Assembly (NCBI GenBank): GCA_037968475.1
Contig: JBBKVO010000004.1
Span: 128,270-192,269 of the forward strand
From: SB11 sp037968475
Lineage (GTDB): Bacteria; Bacteroidota; Bacteroidia; UBA8524
Length of the DNA stretch: 64,000 nucleotides
Reading direction: 5' to 3'
In this document: in pieces, positions 1 to 10,851 of the stretch
Layout: each line of letters starts with the position of its first letter
Position numbering within the stretch: the stretch's first letter is position 1
The notes under the pieces: generated by a model
Told to the model about the DNA's origin: nothing
Seen by the model: the letters and a program-made list of their open reading frames with translations, nothing else
Database searches by the model: none
Program-made: the position numbers and the translations under genes

Positions 1-3000
1 AAGGTTGAGGTGATAAGCTCAAGCCTTTTTGATAAATACCATAACAACTATGCCGAGGCATTTTTTATGGGGCCTTTATGGGTAAAAAACAGAAGAAGAG
101 AAGGAGATACAGCTAAAGTGAAATTGGGCTATATGCTTTCGGCCAATTTTCAGCACCAAGCTGATAGAATACCCCCTGCGGGTGGGGTGTGGCGTTTAAA
201 ACCCGATAAATTAAAAGAGTTGGAGGCAGAGCCTATACGCTCGGCACCCAAAGGATTAGGGTTTGTGCCCGCTGCCGAGTTTATTACCCAAAACGATTTG
301 GAGCACGTAAGTGCCAACCAAAACGTACCATCAACCAATACTTCGGCCATTGGCGAGCTAAACTTTACACCTAATAATAGTATACAAGTACTGTTGGGGG
401 CAAAGTACGATTATGGCAATGCCTATAATTATAACTATGACAACAGTTTATTTAATGCGGCCAATAATTCGCAAACCATAAGTCATAACCTGCTTACCTA
501 CATTAACCTTACTCACACACTAAAGGTTAAAGAAGGCGGGGTACTAAAAGATGCTTATTACAACCTACGATTAGATTACCAGTTGGATAAAAGCACCACA
601 CAAGACCCTTTGCATGGCGACGACTTTTTTAGCTATGGGCATATAGGCAAGTTTACTACCTATTCCACACCTGCCTACGAGCTAAGAACGGGAGGCGAAA
701 ATGGCAACCCTGATACCGTGTGGGCAAACGGACAAAAGTATTACCTGAAAAACTACTACCGCCAAACAGGCGATAGGTTAATAGATACTATGGTAGCTTT
801 TGACCGAAGCAACACACACAACCCCTTACGTGCTAACTATACCGATGCCTTTTACCGCCTGTTAGGGCAAGACAACATAAACTCTATTACACAAATACGT
901 AGTAGCAGTGCTGGCTTGGTGAACGGCCAAAATCCTATAGGTGTGTATTCTAATATGTGGAACAATGTGGGCTTGGGCGTACAAGGCTATGGCAAAGGCC
1001 AAAGCGAGCAAATAGGCATAAACGCCTCAGGCCAATTGAGCACTAAAATACACGAGCTACGTTTTGGGGTTTATTTTGAACAACGTATACAACGCCGTTG
1101 GAGCTTAACAGATGCCAACGGGTTGTGGACGTTGATGTGGCAACTGGCCAATAACGGGTTGGCGCTGGATACCGACAACCCGATATTGGTTACAGATGCT
1201 AATGGTGTATTTAACGATACAGTACGTTATGGTTTTAAACAAACCGAAGCACAATCGACCTTTGATGTTCGTTTGCGCCAAAAACTTATGGCCGATGGAG
1301 CAGTGGATGCCAATGGTAATCGTATTACCCAGACTAGTTTTATAGATGTACACTCGTTTGACCCCCGTACCTTTAAGCTAAATATGTTTAGTGCCGATGA
1401 GTTGCTAAACAACGGTAATAACTATGTGAGCTATTATGGCTACGATTATTTGGGCAATACCCAAAAGGGTAGCAGCAGCATAACTAATTTTATTAGTGAT
1501 AAACAAAACCGTAATGTGGGGGCATATATGCCCACCTATGCAGCCGCTTTTGTGCAAGACAAAATGATATTTGGTGATGTAACTGTACGTGCAGGCTTGC
1601 GTGTAGAGCGTTTTGATAACAATCAACCCGTACTAAAAGACCCGTTTTTATTGTACGATGCCAAAACAGTGGGTGAGGTGAAAGAGATAAATGGAAAAAC
1701 AATTGAGCATCCCAATGGTGTAGGTAATAACTATACGGTGTATGTTGATGATGCACGTAACCCAACAAAAGTAACGGGCTACCGCAATGGTACCACGTGG
1801 TATAATGCGCAAGGCTTGCAAGTGGCCGACCCTGCTGTGATTGCTGAAAAATCAAAGGGTAGCACCATACAACCTTATTTGGTAAATGCAGGGCAAACCA
1901 GCGTAAATGCAAGTGCTTTTGGCGATTACAAACCACAAATAATGGTACTGCCTCGTTTGTATTTTGAATTTCCTATCAACCAAATGGCACGTTTTTATGC
2001 CAGCTACGATGTATTGGCGCAACGACCTACCAATAACTTTGCAACTGTAGCCCAATACTACTTTTTACCTTTTAACCCCACTGATGTTATAGGCAACCCT
2101 GATTTGAAGCCACAACAATCTTTTAATTATGAGTTAGGCTTTCAACAAAGGCTATCAACAAAATCAGCTTTATCACTTTCAGCAGCCTATATAGAACAGC
2201 GTAACCTTATACAATTATATAAGTACAACTATGCCTACCCTGTAAGCTATACCTCGTTTGCTAACATCGATTTTTCAACAGTAAAAAGTTTTACAGCTCA
2301 GTATACTTATGCCGCTACAAAAAGTTTGAATTTAGATGTATCATACACCCTTCAGTTTGCTGATGGTACAGGTTCATCGGCAGGTTCGCAACAGGCATTG
2401 GTAGCATCGGGGCAACCCAATTTACGTACGCTATTCCCCCTTAGTTTTGATGTACGCAACAACCTGAAACTAAATGCTACGTACTATACACAAAGAGGTG
2501 ATAACTATAAAGGCCCAACCATAAAAGGGAAACAAGTATTTGCCAATATGGGTATAGTTGTAAATCTAAATGCGTTTTCGGGTTTGCCTTATACACCCAA
2601 CCAACAACCCACAGCCAATGCACAAAGAGGCGTAGCAACACGCAGCCCTATAAAAGGCACTCCTTTTGGAGCCAGATTGCCTTGGCAATTGCAAAACGAT
2701 ATAAGTATTTTTAAAGATGTACCCGTGCATTTGGGCAGAAACGATGTAGGTCGCCACAAAATGGGTGTACTACGCTTTAGCCTATGGGGCAATAATTTTT
2801 TCAACATAAAAAACATACGTGCTATACACTCCTATACAGGGTCATCAAATACAGATGGTTGGTTGGCATCGGCACAAGGGCAAAAAGCTGCACAAGAGGC
2901 AGTTAGCCAACAAGCATTTATTGATTTATATAATACTGCATTGGCAAACCCTGGTTTTTATACCATGCCACGTAGGATAAGATTTGGCGTATCGCTTACT

Positions 3001-3006
3001 TTTTAG
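1..3006 (+). CDS. TonB-dependent receptor-like protein, 5' end outside window
   Basis: The reading frame is open from base 1, so the N-terminus lies upstream of the window and the GTG at base 10 is not a true start. The protein aligns along its whole visible length with the complete paralogue that follows (3299-7018): shared stretches include SSLFDKYH, DKLKEL, PIRSAP, KNYYRQTG, SADELLNNGN, GAYMP, LPWQLQ and a C-terminus ending in an aromatic residue (SLTF), as expected of an outer-membrane beta-barrel. By comparison with the paralogue, the missing part is the signal peptide, the carboxypeptidase-like domain and the plug domain. The role is probably energised uptake of an unknown ligand across the outer membrane. 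Codon use is richer in GGC and GCC than the paralogue's. About 290 bases without a convincing gene separate the two. Confidence 0.85.
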   Translation, partial: KVEVISSSLFDKYHNNYAEAFFMGPLWVKNRRREGDTAKVKLGYMLSANFQHQADRIPPAGGVWRLKPDKLKELEAEPIRSAPKGLGFVPAAEFITQNDLEHVSANQNVPSTNTSAIGELNFTPNNSIQVLLGAKYDYGNAYNYNYDNSLFNAANNSQTISHNLLTYINLTHTLKVKEGGVLKDAYYNLRLDYQLDKSTTQDPLHGDDFFSYGHIGKFTTYSTPAYELRTGGENGNPDTVWANGQKYYLKNYYRQTGDRLIDTMVAFDRSNTHNPLRANYTDAFYRLLGQDNINSITQIRSSSAGLVNGQNPIGVYSNMWNNVGLGVQGYGKGQSEQIGINASGQLSTKIHELRFGVYFEQRIQRRWSLTDANGLWTLMWQLANNGLALDTDNPILVTDANGVFNDTVRYGFKQTEAQSTFDVRLRQKLMADGAVDANGNRITQTSFIDVHSFDPRTFKLNMFSADELLNNGNNYVSYYGYDYLGNTQKGSSSITNFISDKQNRNVGAYMPTYAAAFVQDKMIFGDVTVRAGLRVERFDNNQPVLKDPFLLYDAKTVGEVKEINGKTIEHPNGVGNNYTVYVDDARNPTKVTGYRNGTTWYNAQGLQVADPAVIAEKSKGSTIQPYLVNAGQTSVNASAFGDYKPQIMVLPRLYFEFPINQMARFYASYDVLAQRPTNNFATVAQYYFLPFNPTDVIGNPDLKPQQSFNYELGFQQRLSTKSALSLSAAYIEQRNLIQLYKYNYAYPVSYTSFANIDFSTVKSFTAQYTYAATKSLNLDVSYTLQFADGTGSSAGSQQALVASGQPNLRTLFPLSFDVRNNLKLNATYYTQRGDNYKGPTIKGKQVFANMGIVVNLNAFSGLPYTPNQQPTANAQRGVATRSPIKGTPFGARLPWQLQNDISIFKDVPVHLGRNDVGRHKMGVLRFSLWGNNFFNIKNIRAIHSYTGSSNTDGWLASAQGQKAAQEAVSQQAFIDLYNTALANPGFYTMPRRIRFGVSLTF

Positions 3007-3298
3007 GCGAAATAAAAATAACTTATAACAAATAATTCAGTTGATAATAAGGATATTGCAACGGTGAAAACGAAAAAAAATTGTGAGCATTACAACCCTA
3101 CTTGTAAATATATCGTTAGTATAGCCACAAAGGCTATTACGATTAGTCGGGTAAAACTGATAGTTGATACAAATGAAGTGGAATTAATAAAAGTAAATGT
3201 TTAGTGTTTTTTTGTGCTAAGTGTAAAATTAATTTTAAATTGTGCCCCCAATTTTAGGGGTAAACCCAAGAGTTGTAATAATACCAAACCAAGCTGAT

Positions 3299-6200
3299 AT
3301 GAGAAGAAAAGTCTACCTGTTTTTACTAGGTGTTTTAATTTCTGCGGGTGCCATTGCACAGTCGCAGTTAGGCGAGATTAGGGGAACTGTCCTAGACATG
3401 GACACAAAAGAACCCTTAATTGGTGCCACAGTTCAAGCCACACAAGGAGGACAGCGCATTACCGGTGCTGCTACAAATCTTGATGGTAAGTTTCAGATTA
3501 AAGGGTTAAAACCTGGTAAGTATGATATATTAGTATCCTACTCAGGTTATCAGTCTAAGAAGATTGAAGAATTAACCGTTCGTCCTGATGCTATCACCTT
3601 TCAAGATGTTCAAATTGGAGAGGCTGTTTTAGATGTAGGAACAGTAGTAATTACAGAAAAAGCTCGCCCTCCTATTGTAAAAGGAGATGAGTTAGGTCGT
3701 ACAATCGACAACGTTAAAAAAATCCCTACCCGTAGTGTAAACGGTTTAACTAATACAGTTGCCGGTACTTTATCTATTGATGGTGGTACACCTAGTTTTA
3801 GGGGTGCTCGTTCATCAGGTACAGCCTACTATATAGATGGAGTAAGGGTAATTGGTAACATTAACTTACCTCAAAGTGGTATAGGTCAAACCAACGTTAT
3901 CACAGGTGGTGTATCGGCAGAATACGGAGATTTCACGGGTGGTGCCATCAGTATCACTACACCTCCACCATCAAGCCGTTTCAATGCTCACTTCGAAGGT
4001 ATTACCTCTAGCTTGTTTGATAAATACCATTACAACCTTATAGAGATGGCTTTTACAGGTCCTATGATGATTAAAAACAAAGGACGTTCAACCGAACGTA
4101 CTGTTTTGGGTTACTCTTTTGCGGGTAACTTTAACTATCAGGCCGACCGTTCTCCATCTGCTATCGGTGTTTGGAGAGTGAAAGAAGATAAACTAAAAGA
4201 ATTAGAAGAAACTCCAATTCGTTCAGCACCACAAGGACAGGGTTTTGTGCCTTCGGCTGAATTTATAACAAAATCTGATTTGGTAAATGTACAGGCTAGC
4301 CCTAATGTACCTTCTTATGTTGTTACTGCTATTGGTAACTTAAACTATGCACCAACTGATAAAGTACAAGTAATATTTGGTGCTAAATACGATTACGTTA
4401 ACAACGTAAACTATAACTATAACAACAACCTTTTCAACTATAACAACAATTCACAAAGTATTCAACACAGTTTGTTAAGTTATTTAAGCTTCACCCAAAG
4501 GTTAATTACCTCTGAAGATAATAAAGATAATGCTAAACGTTTGGTTGAAAGTGCATACTACACCGTAAGGATAGAATACCAATCGAATTGGAATACTAGC
4601 CAAGACGTAGTTCACAAAGACAATATTTTTGACTACGGTTATTTAGGGCGTTTCAAAACATATAGCCGCCCTGCATTTGAGTTTGTGGGTGGAGGTAACG
4701 AAAACTCGTCGCCCGATACAATTAATTATAATGGACAAACCTATTATATTAAAAACTACTACCGCCAAACAGGTAACAGACCAACGGATACCTTATTTAC
4801 TTTCGACCGTAATAATACACGTAACCCAATACGTGCCAACTATACCTCATCATACTACAATCTATTAGGTCAAGATGCTATCAACTCTATATTTGATGTA
4901 CGTAGTAGCAACGCGGGTTTGGTTAATGGACAAAATCCTATTGCCATCTACTCTCAGATGTGGAATAACGTGGGTACTTTAACATCAGGTTACGGTAAAA
5001 GCCAAAACGAACAATACAGTTTGAATGCCTCGGGTGAGGTGAGTATAAAAGGACATGACTTAAAGTTTGGTGTGTATTACGAACAAAGGGTATCTCGCTC
5101 TTGGAACGTATCATCAAACGGTTTATGGACTTTGATGTGGCAGTTAATGAACAATGGTATAGAGTTAGATAAATCGAACCCATTACCTGTGTTTGACGAA
5201 AATGGTATCTTTAAAGATACTGTTCGTTACAACTACCGTCAATCAGATGGTCAATCAACATTTGATAAAAACTTTAGAAACAGATTAATAGCTCGTGGTG
5301 TTACTGACAACTACGGCAACCCTATTACACAAACATCTTATGTTGATGTAAACTCTTTCGATCCTAATGATTTCCAACTAAGTGATTTTAGTGCTGATGA
5401 GTTGCTAAACAATGGTAACCGTTATGTAAACTATTTCGGTTACGATTATCTAGGTAATAAAATCAGTGGAAATCGTGGCATAAGCGATTTCTTAGACCCA
5501 AGCAAACGCGAAATAGGTGCTTATATGCCTATATATTCAGCCATGTTTGTGCAAGATAAATTTGCCTTTAAAGATTTGATTTTCCGTATTGGTGTTCGTG
5601 TTGAAAGGTTTGATAATAACCTTCCGGTACTAAAAGATCCATTCTCACTATACCCAATACGTTCAGCAAATGAAGTAAAAGAAATTGGCGGTAGCGAAGT
5701 TTCTCATCCAAATAGTATTGGCGGCGACTATGCTGTATATGTAGATAACGTAAAAAACCCAAGCCGTATTTTGGGTTACCGTAATGGTATCGAGTGGTTT
5801 AATAAAGACGGTATAAAAGTAGCTGACCCTTCAGTAATTGCTAATGCATCACGTACAGGTAAAATTCAACCTTACTTGGTAGATAGCGAAAAAGAGATAG
5901 TAACTTCAGCATCGTTTACCGATTACAAACCAACAATAAATGTGTTGCCCCGTATATGGTTTGATTTTCCTATCAACCAAGCATCAAGGTTTTTTGCCAG
6001 CTATGATGTTATAGCACAAAGGCCATCAAACATATTTACTACTGTTGATGATTATTTCTACCTAAGGTTTAATCCTACTAACATTATCAATAACCCTAAT
6101 TTGAAACCACAAACTACTACTGATTATGAGTTGGGTTTCAAACAAAGGCTTACTGATAATACATCAGCATACCAAGCAGCACTTAGTATAGTAGCTTCGT

Positions 6201-7018
6201 ATCGTGAGCAACGTAACCTTATACAATTGTTCCGTTACAACTATGCATATCCTATCGATTATACTTCATACGGTAATATTGACTTTTCTACTATTAAAAG
6301 TTTCAGGTTAGAGTATGAAATGAGGGGATTAGGCAACCTTAATATGGATGCTAACTATACCCTTATGTTTGCCGATGGTACAGGTTCAAGCACAGGTTCA
6401 CAACAAGCCCTTATATCAGTTGGTCTTCCAAACTTGCGTACCCTGTTCCCATTAAATGTGGATGTGAGACACAACATTAAACTTAATATTTACTACGAAT
6501 TCCAAGGTGGAGATAAATATGATGGCCCTGTGTGGGGGAAATCAAAAGTGTTTGAAAACGCTGGTGTGAGTGTAATTTTCAACGCATTCTCTGGTTTGCC
6601 TTATACAGCCAACCAAATAGCTACTCCAAATGCACAAGCAGGTGTGGTAGTACGTAGCCCTATTAAAGGGACTCCTTATGGTTCACGTTTGCCTTGGCAA
6701 TTACAAGACGACATTAATATTTACAAAGGTGTGATGGTAAAATTAGGTCGTAACAAATCAGGCAATATCAAACATGGTCAACTTAAATTTATGTTCTGGA
6801 TTCAAAACTTCCTTAACATTAGCAATATAAGGGCAGTACATCCTTATACTGGTTCGGCCTCTGATGATGGTTGGTTAAGCTCAAATCTTGGACGTGAGTC
6901 TATCCGTAACGCTGTTGATGCACAATCATTTGTTGATTTGTACAACACAGCACTTGCAAATCCCGGCTTCTATGGCTTGCCCCGTAGGATACGTTTAAGT
7001 ATCTCGTTAGATTTTTAA
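3299..7018 (+). CDS. TonB-dependent receptor with carboxypeptidase-regulatory-like N-terminal domain
   Basis: I place the start at the ATG at 3299, not 57 bases upstream, because it begins a typical signal peptide (MRRKVYLFLLGVLISAGAIAQ). Residues about 24-110 form a carboxypeptidase D regulatory-like domain (IRGTVLD, EPLIGATV, LKPGKYDI, YSGYQ). Residues about 120-230 form the TonB plug (SFRGARSSGTAYYIDGVRV, then GVSAEYGDFTGG). The remaining roughly 1000 residues are the barrel, ending in SLDF. This places it in the outer membrane as a TonB-dependent transporter. The ligand cannot be read from sequence, and no SusD partner is adjacent. It is followed after 28 bases by the large secreted protein and then the PorV-like barrel, probably one operon. 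Codon use favours GGT, CGT and AAC, suggesting high expression. Confidence 0.9.
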   Translation: MRRKVYLFLLGVLISAGAIAQSQLGEIRGTVLDMDTKEPLIGATVQATQGGQRITGAATNLDGKFQIKGLKPGKYDILVSYSGYQSKKIEELTVRPDAITFQDVQIGEAVLDVGTVVITEKARPPIVKGDELGRTIDNVKKIPTRSVNGLTNTVAGTLSIDGGTPSFRGARSSGTAYYIDGVRVIGNINLPQSGIGQTNVITGGVSAEYGDFTGGAISITTPPPSSRFNAHFEGITSSLFDKYHYNLIEMAFTGPMMIKNKGRSTERTVLGYSFAGNFNYQADRSPSAIGVWRVKEDKLKELEETPIRSAPQGQGFVPSAEFITKSDLVNVQASPNVPSYVVTAIGNLNYAPTDKVQVIFGAKYDYVNNVNYNYNNNLFNYNNNSQSIQHSLLSYLSFTQRLITSEDNKDNAKRLVESAYYTVRIEYQSNWNTSQDVVHKDNIFDYGYLGRFKTYSRPAFEFVGGGNENSSPDTINYNGQTYYIKNYYRQTGNRPTDTLFTFDRNNTRNPIRANYTSSYYNLLGQDAINSIFDVRSSNAGLVNGQNPIAIYSQMWNNVGTLTSGYGKSQNEQYSLNASGEVSIKGHDLKFGVYYEQRVSRSWNVSSNGLWTLMWQLMNNGIELDKSNPLPVFDENGIFKDTVRYNYRQSDGQSTFDKNFRNRLIARGVTDNYGNPITQTSYVDVNSFDPNDFQLSDFSADELLNNGNRYVNYFGYDYLGNKISGNRGISDFLDPSKREIGAYMPIYSAMFVQDKFAFKDLIFRIGVRVERFDNNLPVLKDPFSLYPIRSANEVKEIGGSEVSHPNSIGGDYAVYVDNVKNPSRILGYRNGIEWFNKDGIKVADPSVIANASRTGKIQPYLVDSEKEIVTSASFTDYKPTINVLPRIWFDFPINQASRFFASYDVIAQRPSNIFTTVDDYFYLRFNPTNIINNPNLKPQTTTDYELGFKQRLTDNTSAYQAALSIVASYREQRNLIQLFRYNYAYPIDYTSYGNIDFSTIKSFRLEYEMRGLGNLNMDANYTLMFADGTGSSTGSQQALISVGLPNLRTLFPLNVDVRHNIKLNIYYEFQGGDKYDGPVWGKSKVFENAGVSVIFNAFSGLPYTANQIATPNAQAGVVVRSPIKGTPYGSRLPWQLQDDINIYKGVMVKLGRNKSGNIKHGQLKFMFWIQNFLNISNIRAVHPYTGSASDDGWLSSNLGRESIRNAVDAQSFVDLYNTALANPGFYGLPRRIRLSISLDF

Positions 7019-7046
7019 TTAAGTAAGACTTTTAAATCATTCAGTT

Positions 7047-10000
7047 ATGATAAAGAAAAATATATCGGCAGCTATTTATACCGCTCTTTTGCTACTCATC
7101 GGTACCACCGATATAATAGCAAAAGAGGTTATAGGCCTGCCATCCTCTTTAGGAACAAATAAATTGAAACGTAAAGCTGCCGCGTGCGAACCGGCAACTT
7201 TTCAATCAGATCTTGATATAAACAACGTACGTGCCCGTATACTAAATGGAGGCGATATGTGGTGGGATTTGAATAGTGTGGCTAAGTACGAAGTACCCAA
7301 AGTTGACGCTACATCAAATACCATACGTAAAAACTCACTTTTTGCAGGTGCTATTTGGATAGGTGGCTTAGATCCGGGAGGAAACTTAAAGGTAGCTGCT
7401 ATGACTTATCGCCAAAGCGGTAGTGATTACTATCCAGGCCCCTTAGATACATTAAGTGCTACATCAGAAGCAGGAAGGTGCAAATTTTATGATAAAATCT
7501 TTAAAATAAGCCGTACTGAAATAGAAGCAGCTTTTGAAGACCCTACTTTGGCCACAGATGATATTAAAGACTACGCCGGTAACGGAGATGTAAACTTTAA
7601 AGAATCAAGAATATTGATGCCATTTTTTGATGTTGATGGTTCGGGTACTTATGATTACACTGTTGATTATCCTGTATTAGACCCACTTCGTCCTGCTGAT
7701 AAAAACACTCCTGCCGACCAGCCTGATCAAATGCTTACCTTTATATATAATGATAGGGGTAATATTCACTCTGAAACAGCAGGTATTCCTATTGGTCTTG
7801 AGTTGGTAACCACCGCGTTTGCCTTTAAAACAAACGACGAGATTAATAATATGACCTTTTATAAAACCAAAATTACTAACCGTTCGACTGATGCCGTTAG
7901 GGAATGTTATTTTGGACAATGGGTTGATGCCGATTTGGGTAACTACTCAGATGATTATGTGGGTTGTGATACCAGCCGTGATTTAGGTTTTTGCTATAAC
8001 GGTGATGATGATGATGAAGGTATCTTAGGATATGGTGTTAATCCTCCATCAGTAGGTACTGACTTTTTTGAAGGCCCTCGTGATGCAAACGGTAACGAAC
8101 TAGGCTTAGCAAAATTCGTATACTATAATAATGACTTTTCTGTAATAGGTAACCCTACCTTAGCTGAACACTACTACGGATATCTTCGCGGTATTTGGAA
8201 AGATGGTTCATCAGTTACCTTTGGTGGTAATGGATACAATACAGGTGCACGTACTGACTTTATGTTTCCTGACGATCCTGCAAAATCAGGTGGGTGGCAT
8301 GAAAAATCAGCAGGTAACACACCAGGTGATCGCAGGTATATCCAATCATCAGGCCCATTTGTGTTAGAGCCTGGAGCGGTAAACTATGTAACTGTAGGTG
8401 TGGTTTGGGCTCGTACTACCACTGGTGGTGCAACAGGTTCACTTAGCCTATTGCGTTTAGCTAGTGATAAAGCACAAAAATTATTTAACAACAACTTTGA
8501 TATTATTGATGGCCCAGATGCTCCACAAGTTATTACCAATGAGCTGGATAGGGAAGCCATATTTACCTTTACAGGTACCAACAGCCCAAGGGTTGAAAAA
8601 TACCAAGAGTTTGTAGTTAGTGGATCAGGTAAACAACTTGATTACAAATTTCAAGGATATGTTGTATACCAACTTAAAGATGCCAGTGTAACCAGTGGTG
8701 ATTTAGAAAACATTGATAAAGCCCGTGTTGTATTCCAATGCGACATTAAAGATGATGTAGGACAAATTATTAACCAAGAGTTTGATGCTACTGTAGGTGC
8801 CCGTATACCTCGTGAGAAAGTAGACGGTAGCAACCAAGGTATACTTCACTCGTTTACGCTTACAGAAGATTTATTTGCTTCGAAAGATAAACGTATGGTT
8901 AACTTTAAAACCTACTACTATTTAGTACTAGCTTACGCACACCTTACCAATGATGCTAGTGAAGATCTTCAGTATCTTGGCGGTAGGTTAACATCAGATG
9001 TAATAAGAGTAATACCCCACAAACCAGACCCAAGAGGTGAAGGCACAGAAATAGGTGCTACCTATGGTGATGGCCCTTCAATTACCCGTGTTGCAGGTAA
9101 AGGAAACGGTGGTAAAGTATTAGAATTAACCAAAGAAACCGAAGCAGCTATACTTAATAGCCCCAACCATAAAATTGATTTGACTAAATATCAAGGTGGT
9201 GCAGGTCCTGTTGACATAAAAGTTATCGACCCTTTTAAAATTGTAAAAGGTGATTATGAACTTCGTTTTATAGATTCAGTATTTTTAAGCAGATCATATT
9301 CAAAAATCGAAGACTCTTTAACCAATCCATTCCGTACTCGCTGGTTACTAACCAATAAAACTACCAATAAATCAGTATTATCTGATACTGTTATAGAACT
9401 TGAAAACGAGCAAATTATTACAGAATGGGGTTTATCATTAAACGTAAAGCAAGCAATTGGCCCTGGTGATCCTGATAACTTAGAAGATAACTCAAACGGT
9501 TTCATTGAAGCTACTATGGACTTTTCTGGTAATAGTAAGCCTTGGTTAACAGGTATGCAGGATAATGATGGTTTTGCAACAAACCCTAACTTCTCTTGGT
9601 TAAACTGGATTCGTGCAGGTCGTAACGGTTCACCTACGTATGGTGATATCAGTTATACCCACGACTTTGCTAACAATAGTGTACCTATTGACCCTCGCGA
9701 ACGCTGGGAAAAAATGTTAGAAGGTCGTATAGCCCCTTATGCACTTGCTGCAAGGGCAGGTTCAAATGCACAAGGTCGTACTACTTATGGTCCTGCATTT
9801 TCACAACAACCTCTAACAGATAATCCTTTTTCAGAACTAGCTAGCGTTGATATTGTATTAACTCCTGATAAATCAAAATGGACTCGTTGTGTAGTTATAG
9901 AAATGTCAGAAGATCCCGCATTGTCAATTGGTAATGCCGAGAAATTCCAATTACGTCGTAGCCCGTCAGTAGATAAAGATTTCAAACCAATGACTAACGG

Positions 10001-10832
10001 CGACCAAGGTCGTAGCTGGTTCCCCGGTTATGCTATTAATATTGAAACAGGCGAACGTTTGAATATCATATTTGGTGAAGACTCAAACCTTCCTAATGAA
10101 AACGGTACCGATATGATTTGGAACCCTACTACTCGTTTAACATCTTCACAAGGTGTAGTAATTGGAGGCAAGCACTATTTCTATATCATGGGTAGCTTTA
10201 GGGCTGTAAACTATGTAGGTCCTATATACGATGAAGGAGCAGCTTACCAACCTATGTTAAGTTCAAATAGCGTATTGGAACACAGACGTGTATTTGGTCA
10301 AGCGATGTATGTAATGCCTGCACTTGCTGAAACTGGTGTAAACCTTAACAACGGTATACCTCCATACGAGGTTCGTATACGCATACGTACTAAAAAACCA
10401 TACCGTAACTATAATGCTACTAACGATACGACAGTAAACAAATCAATGCCATTGTACAACTTTAGCACTGATGATATTGCTGCAGAACTAGGTACGCAAA
10501 AAGCTAAGAAAAGTGCTTTAGAATTAATTGGTGTAGTGCCAAACCCATACTATGCACACTCTGCATATGAAGGTAATAGACTAGACAATAGGATTAAATT
10601 TATTAACCTACCACAAAAGACTACTATCAAAATATTCACCTTTAGTGGTACGCTGGTAAGGACTATTAAAAAAGACGATGACCAAACTTTTGTTGATTGG
10701 GATTTGAAAAACCAAGCCAACGTGCCTATTGCATCAGGTATGTATATTATACATATTGATGCCGAAGGTGTAGGTACCAAAATTTTGAAATGGTTTGGTA
10801 TAATGAGGCAGATTGATTTGGATACCTTCTAA
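7047..10832 (+). CDS. Large secreted protein with T9SS/FlgD-like C-terminal domain
   Basis: This is a 1261-residue protein with an N-terminal signal peptide (MIKKNISAAIYTALLLLIGT...). The central part has no domain I can name with certainty. It includes an acidic FDVDGSGTYDY stretch near residue 195 that resembles a calcium-binding loop. The last 90 residues form an immunoglobulin-like module (VVPNPYYAHS, TIKIFTFSGTLVRTIKKDD, SGMYIIHI, LKWFGIMRQIDLDTF) of the kind that serves T9SS cargo for secretion and surface attachment in Bacteroidota. It sits 28 bases after the receptor and 19 bases before a PorV-like gene. I infer a surface or extracellular protein working with both. Codon bias is as strong as in the neighbouring receptor. 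Confidence 0.75.
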   Translation: MIKKNISAAIYTALLLLIGTTDIIAKEVIGLPSSLGTNKLKRKAAACEPATFQSDLDINNVRARILNGGDMWWDLNSVAKYEVPKVDATSNTIRKNSLFAGAIWIGGLDPGGNLKVAAMTYRQSGSDYYPGPLDTLSATSEAGRCKFYDKIFKISRTEIEAAFEDPTLATDDIKDYAGNGDVNFKESRILMPFFDVDGSGTYDYTVDYPVLDPLRPADKNTPADQPDQMLTFIYNDRGNIHSETAGIPIGLELVTTAFAFKTNDEINNMTFYKTKITNRSTDAVRECYFGQWVDADLGNYSDDYVGCDTSRDLGFCYNGDDDDEGILGYGVNPPSVGTDFFEGPRDANGNELGLAKFVYYNNDFSVIGNPTLAEHYYGYLRGIWKDGSSVTFGGNGYNTGARTDFMFPDDPAKSGGWHEKSAGNTPGDRRYIQSSGPFVLEPGAVNYVTVGVVWARTTTGGATGSLSLLRLASDKAQKLFNNNFDIIDGPDAPQVITNELDREAIFTFTGTNSPRVEKYQEFVVSGSGKQLDYKFQGYVVYQLKDASVTSGDLENIDKARVVFQCDIKDDVGQIINQEFDATVGARIPREKVDGSNQGILHSFTLTEDLFASKDKRMVNFKTYYYLVLAYAHLTNDASEDLQYLGGRLTSDVIRVIPHKPDPRGEGTEIGATYGDGPSITRVAGKGNGGKVLELTKETEAAILNSPNHKIDLTKYQGGAGPVDIKVIDPFKIVKGDYELRFIDSVFLSRSYSKIEDSLTNPFRTRWLLTNKTTNKSVLSDTVIELENEQIITEWGLSLNVKQAIGPGDPDNLEDNSNGFIEATMDFSGNSKPWLTGMQDNDGFATNPNFSWLNWIRAGRNGSPTYGDISYTHDFANNSVPIDPRERWEKMLEGRIAPYALAARAGSNAQGRTTYGPAFSQQPLTDNPFSELASVDIVLTPDKSKWTRCVVIEMSEDPALSIGNAEKFQLRRSPSVDKDFKPMTNGDQGRSWFPGYAINIETGERLNIIFGEDSNLPNENGTDMIWNPTTRLTSSQGVVIGGKHYFYIMGSFRAVNYVGPIYDEGAAYQPMLSSNSVLEHRRVFGQAMYVMPALAETGVNLNNGIPPYEVRIRIRTKKPYRNYNATNDTTVNKSMPLYNFSTDDIAAELGTQKAKKSALELIGVVPNPYYAHSAYEGNRLDNRIKFINLPQKTTIKIFTFSGTLVRTIKKDDDQTFVDWDLKNQANVPIASGMYIIHIDAEGVGTKILKWFGIMRQIDLDTF

Positions 10833-10851
10833 CATTTAAACCGATTAGTAC

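Noticed and set aside
1493..1936. 147-codon minus-strand ORF inside the first receptor
   Set aside because: It is a shadow of the receptor in another frame, rich in His, Tyr and Leu as expected from antisense of barrel codons.
3064..3204. 46-codon GTG ORF between the two receptors
   Set aside because: It has two cysteines and a basic start, but no family, signal or coupling supports it; chance is likely in AT-rich DNA.
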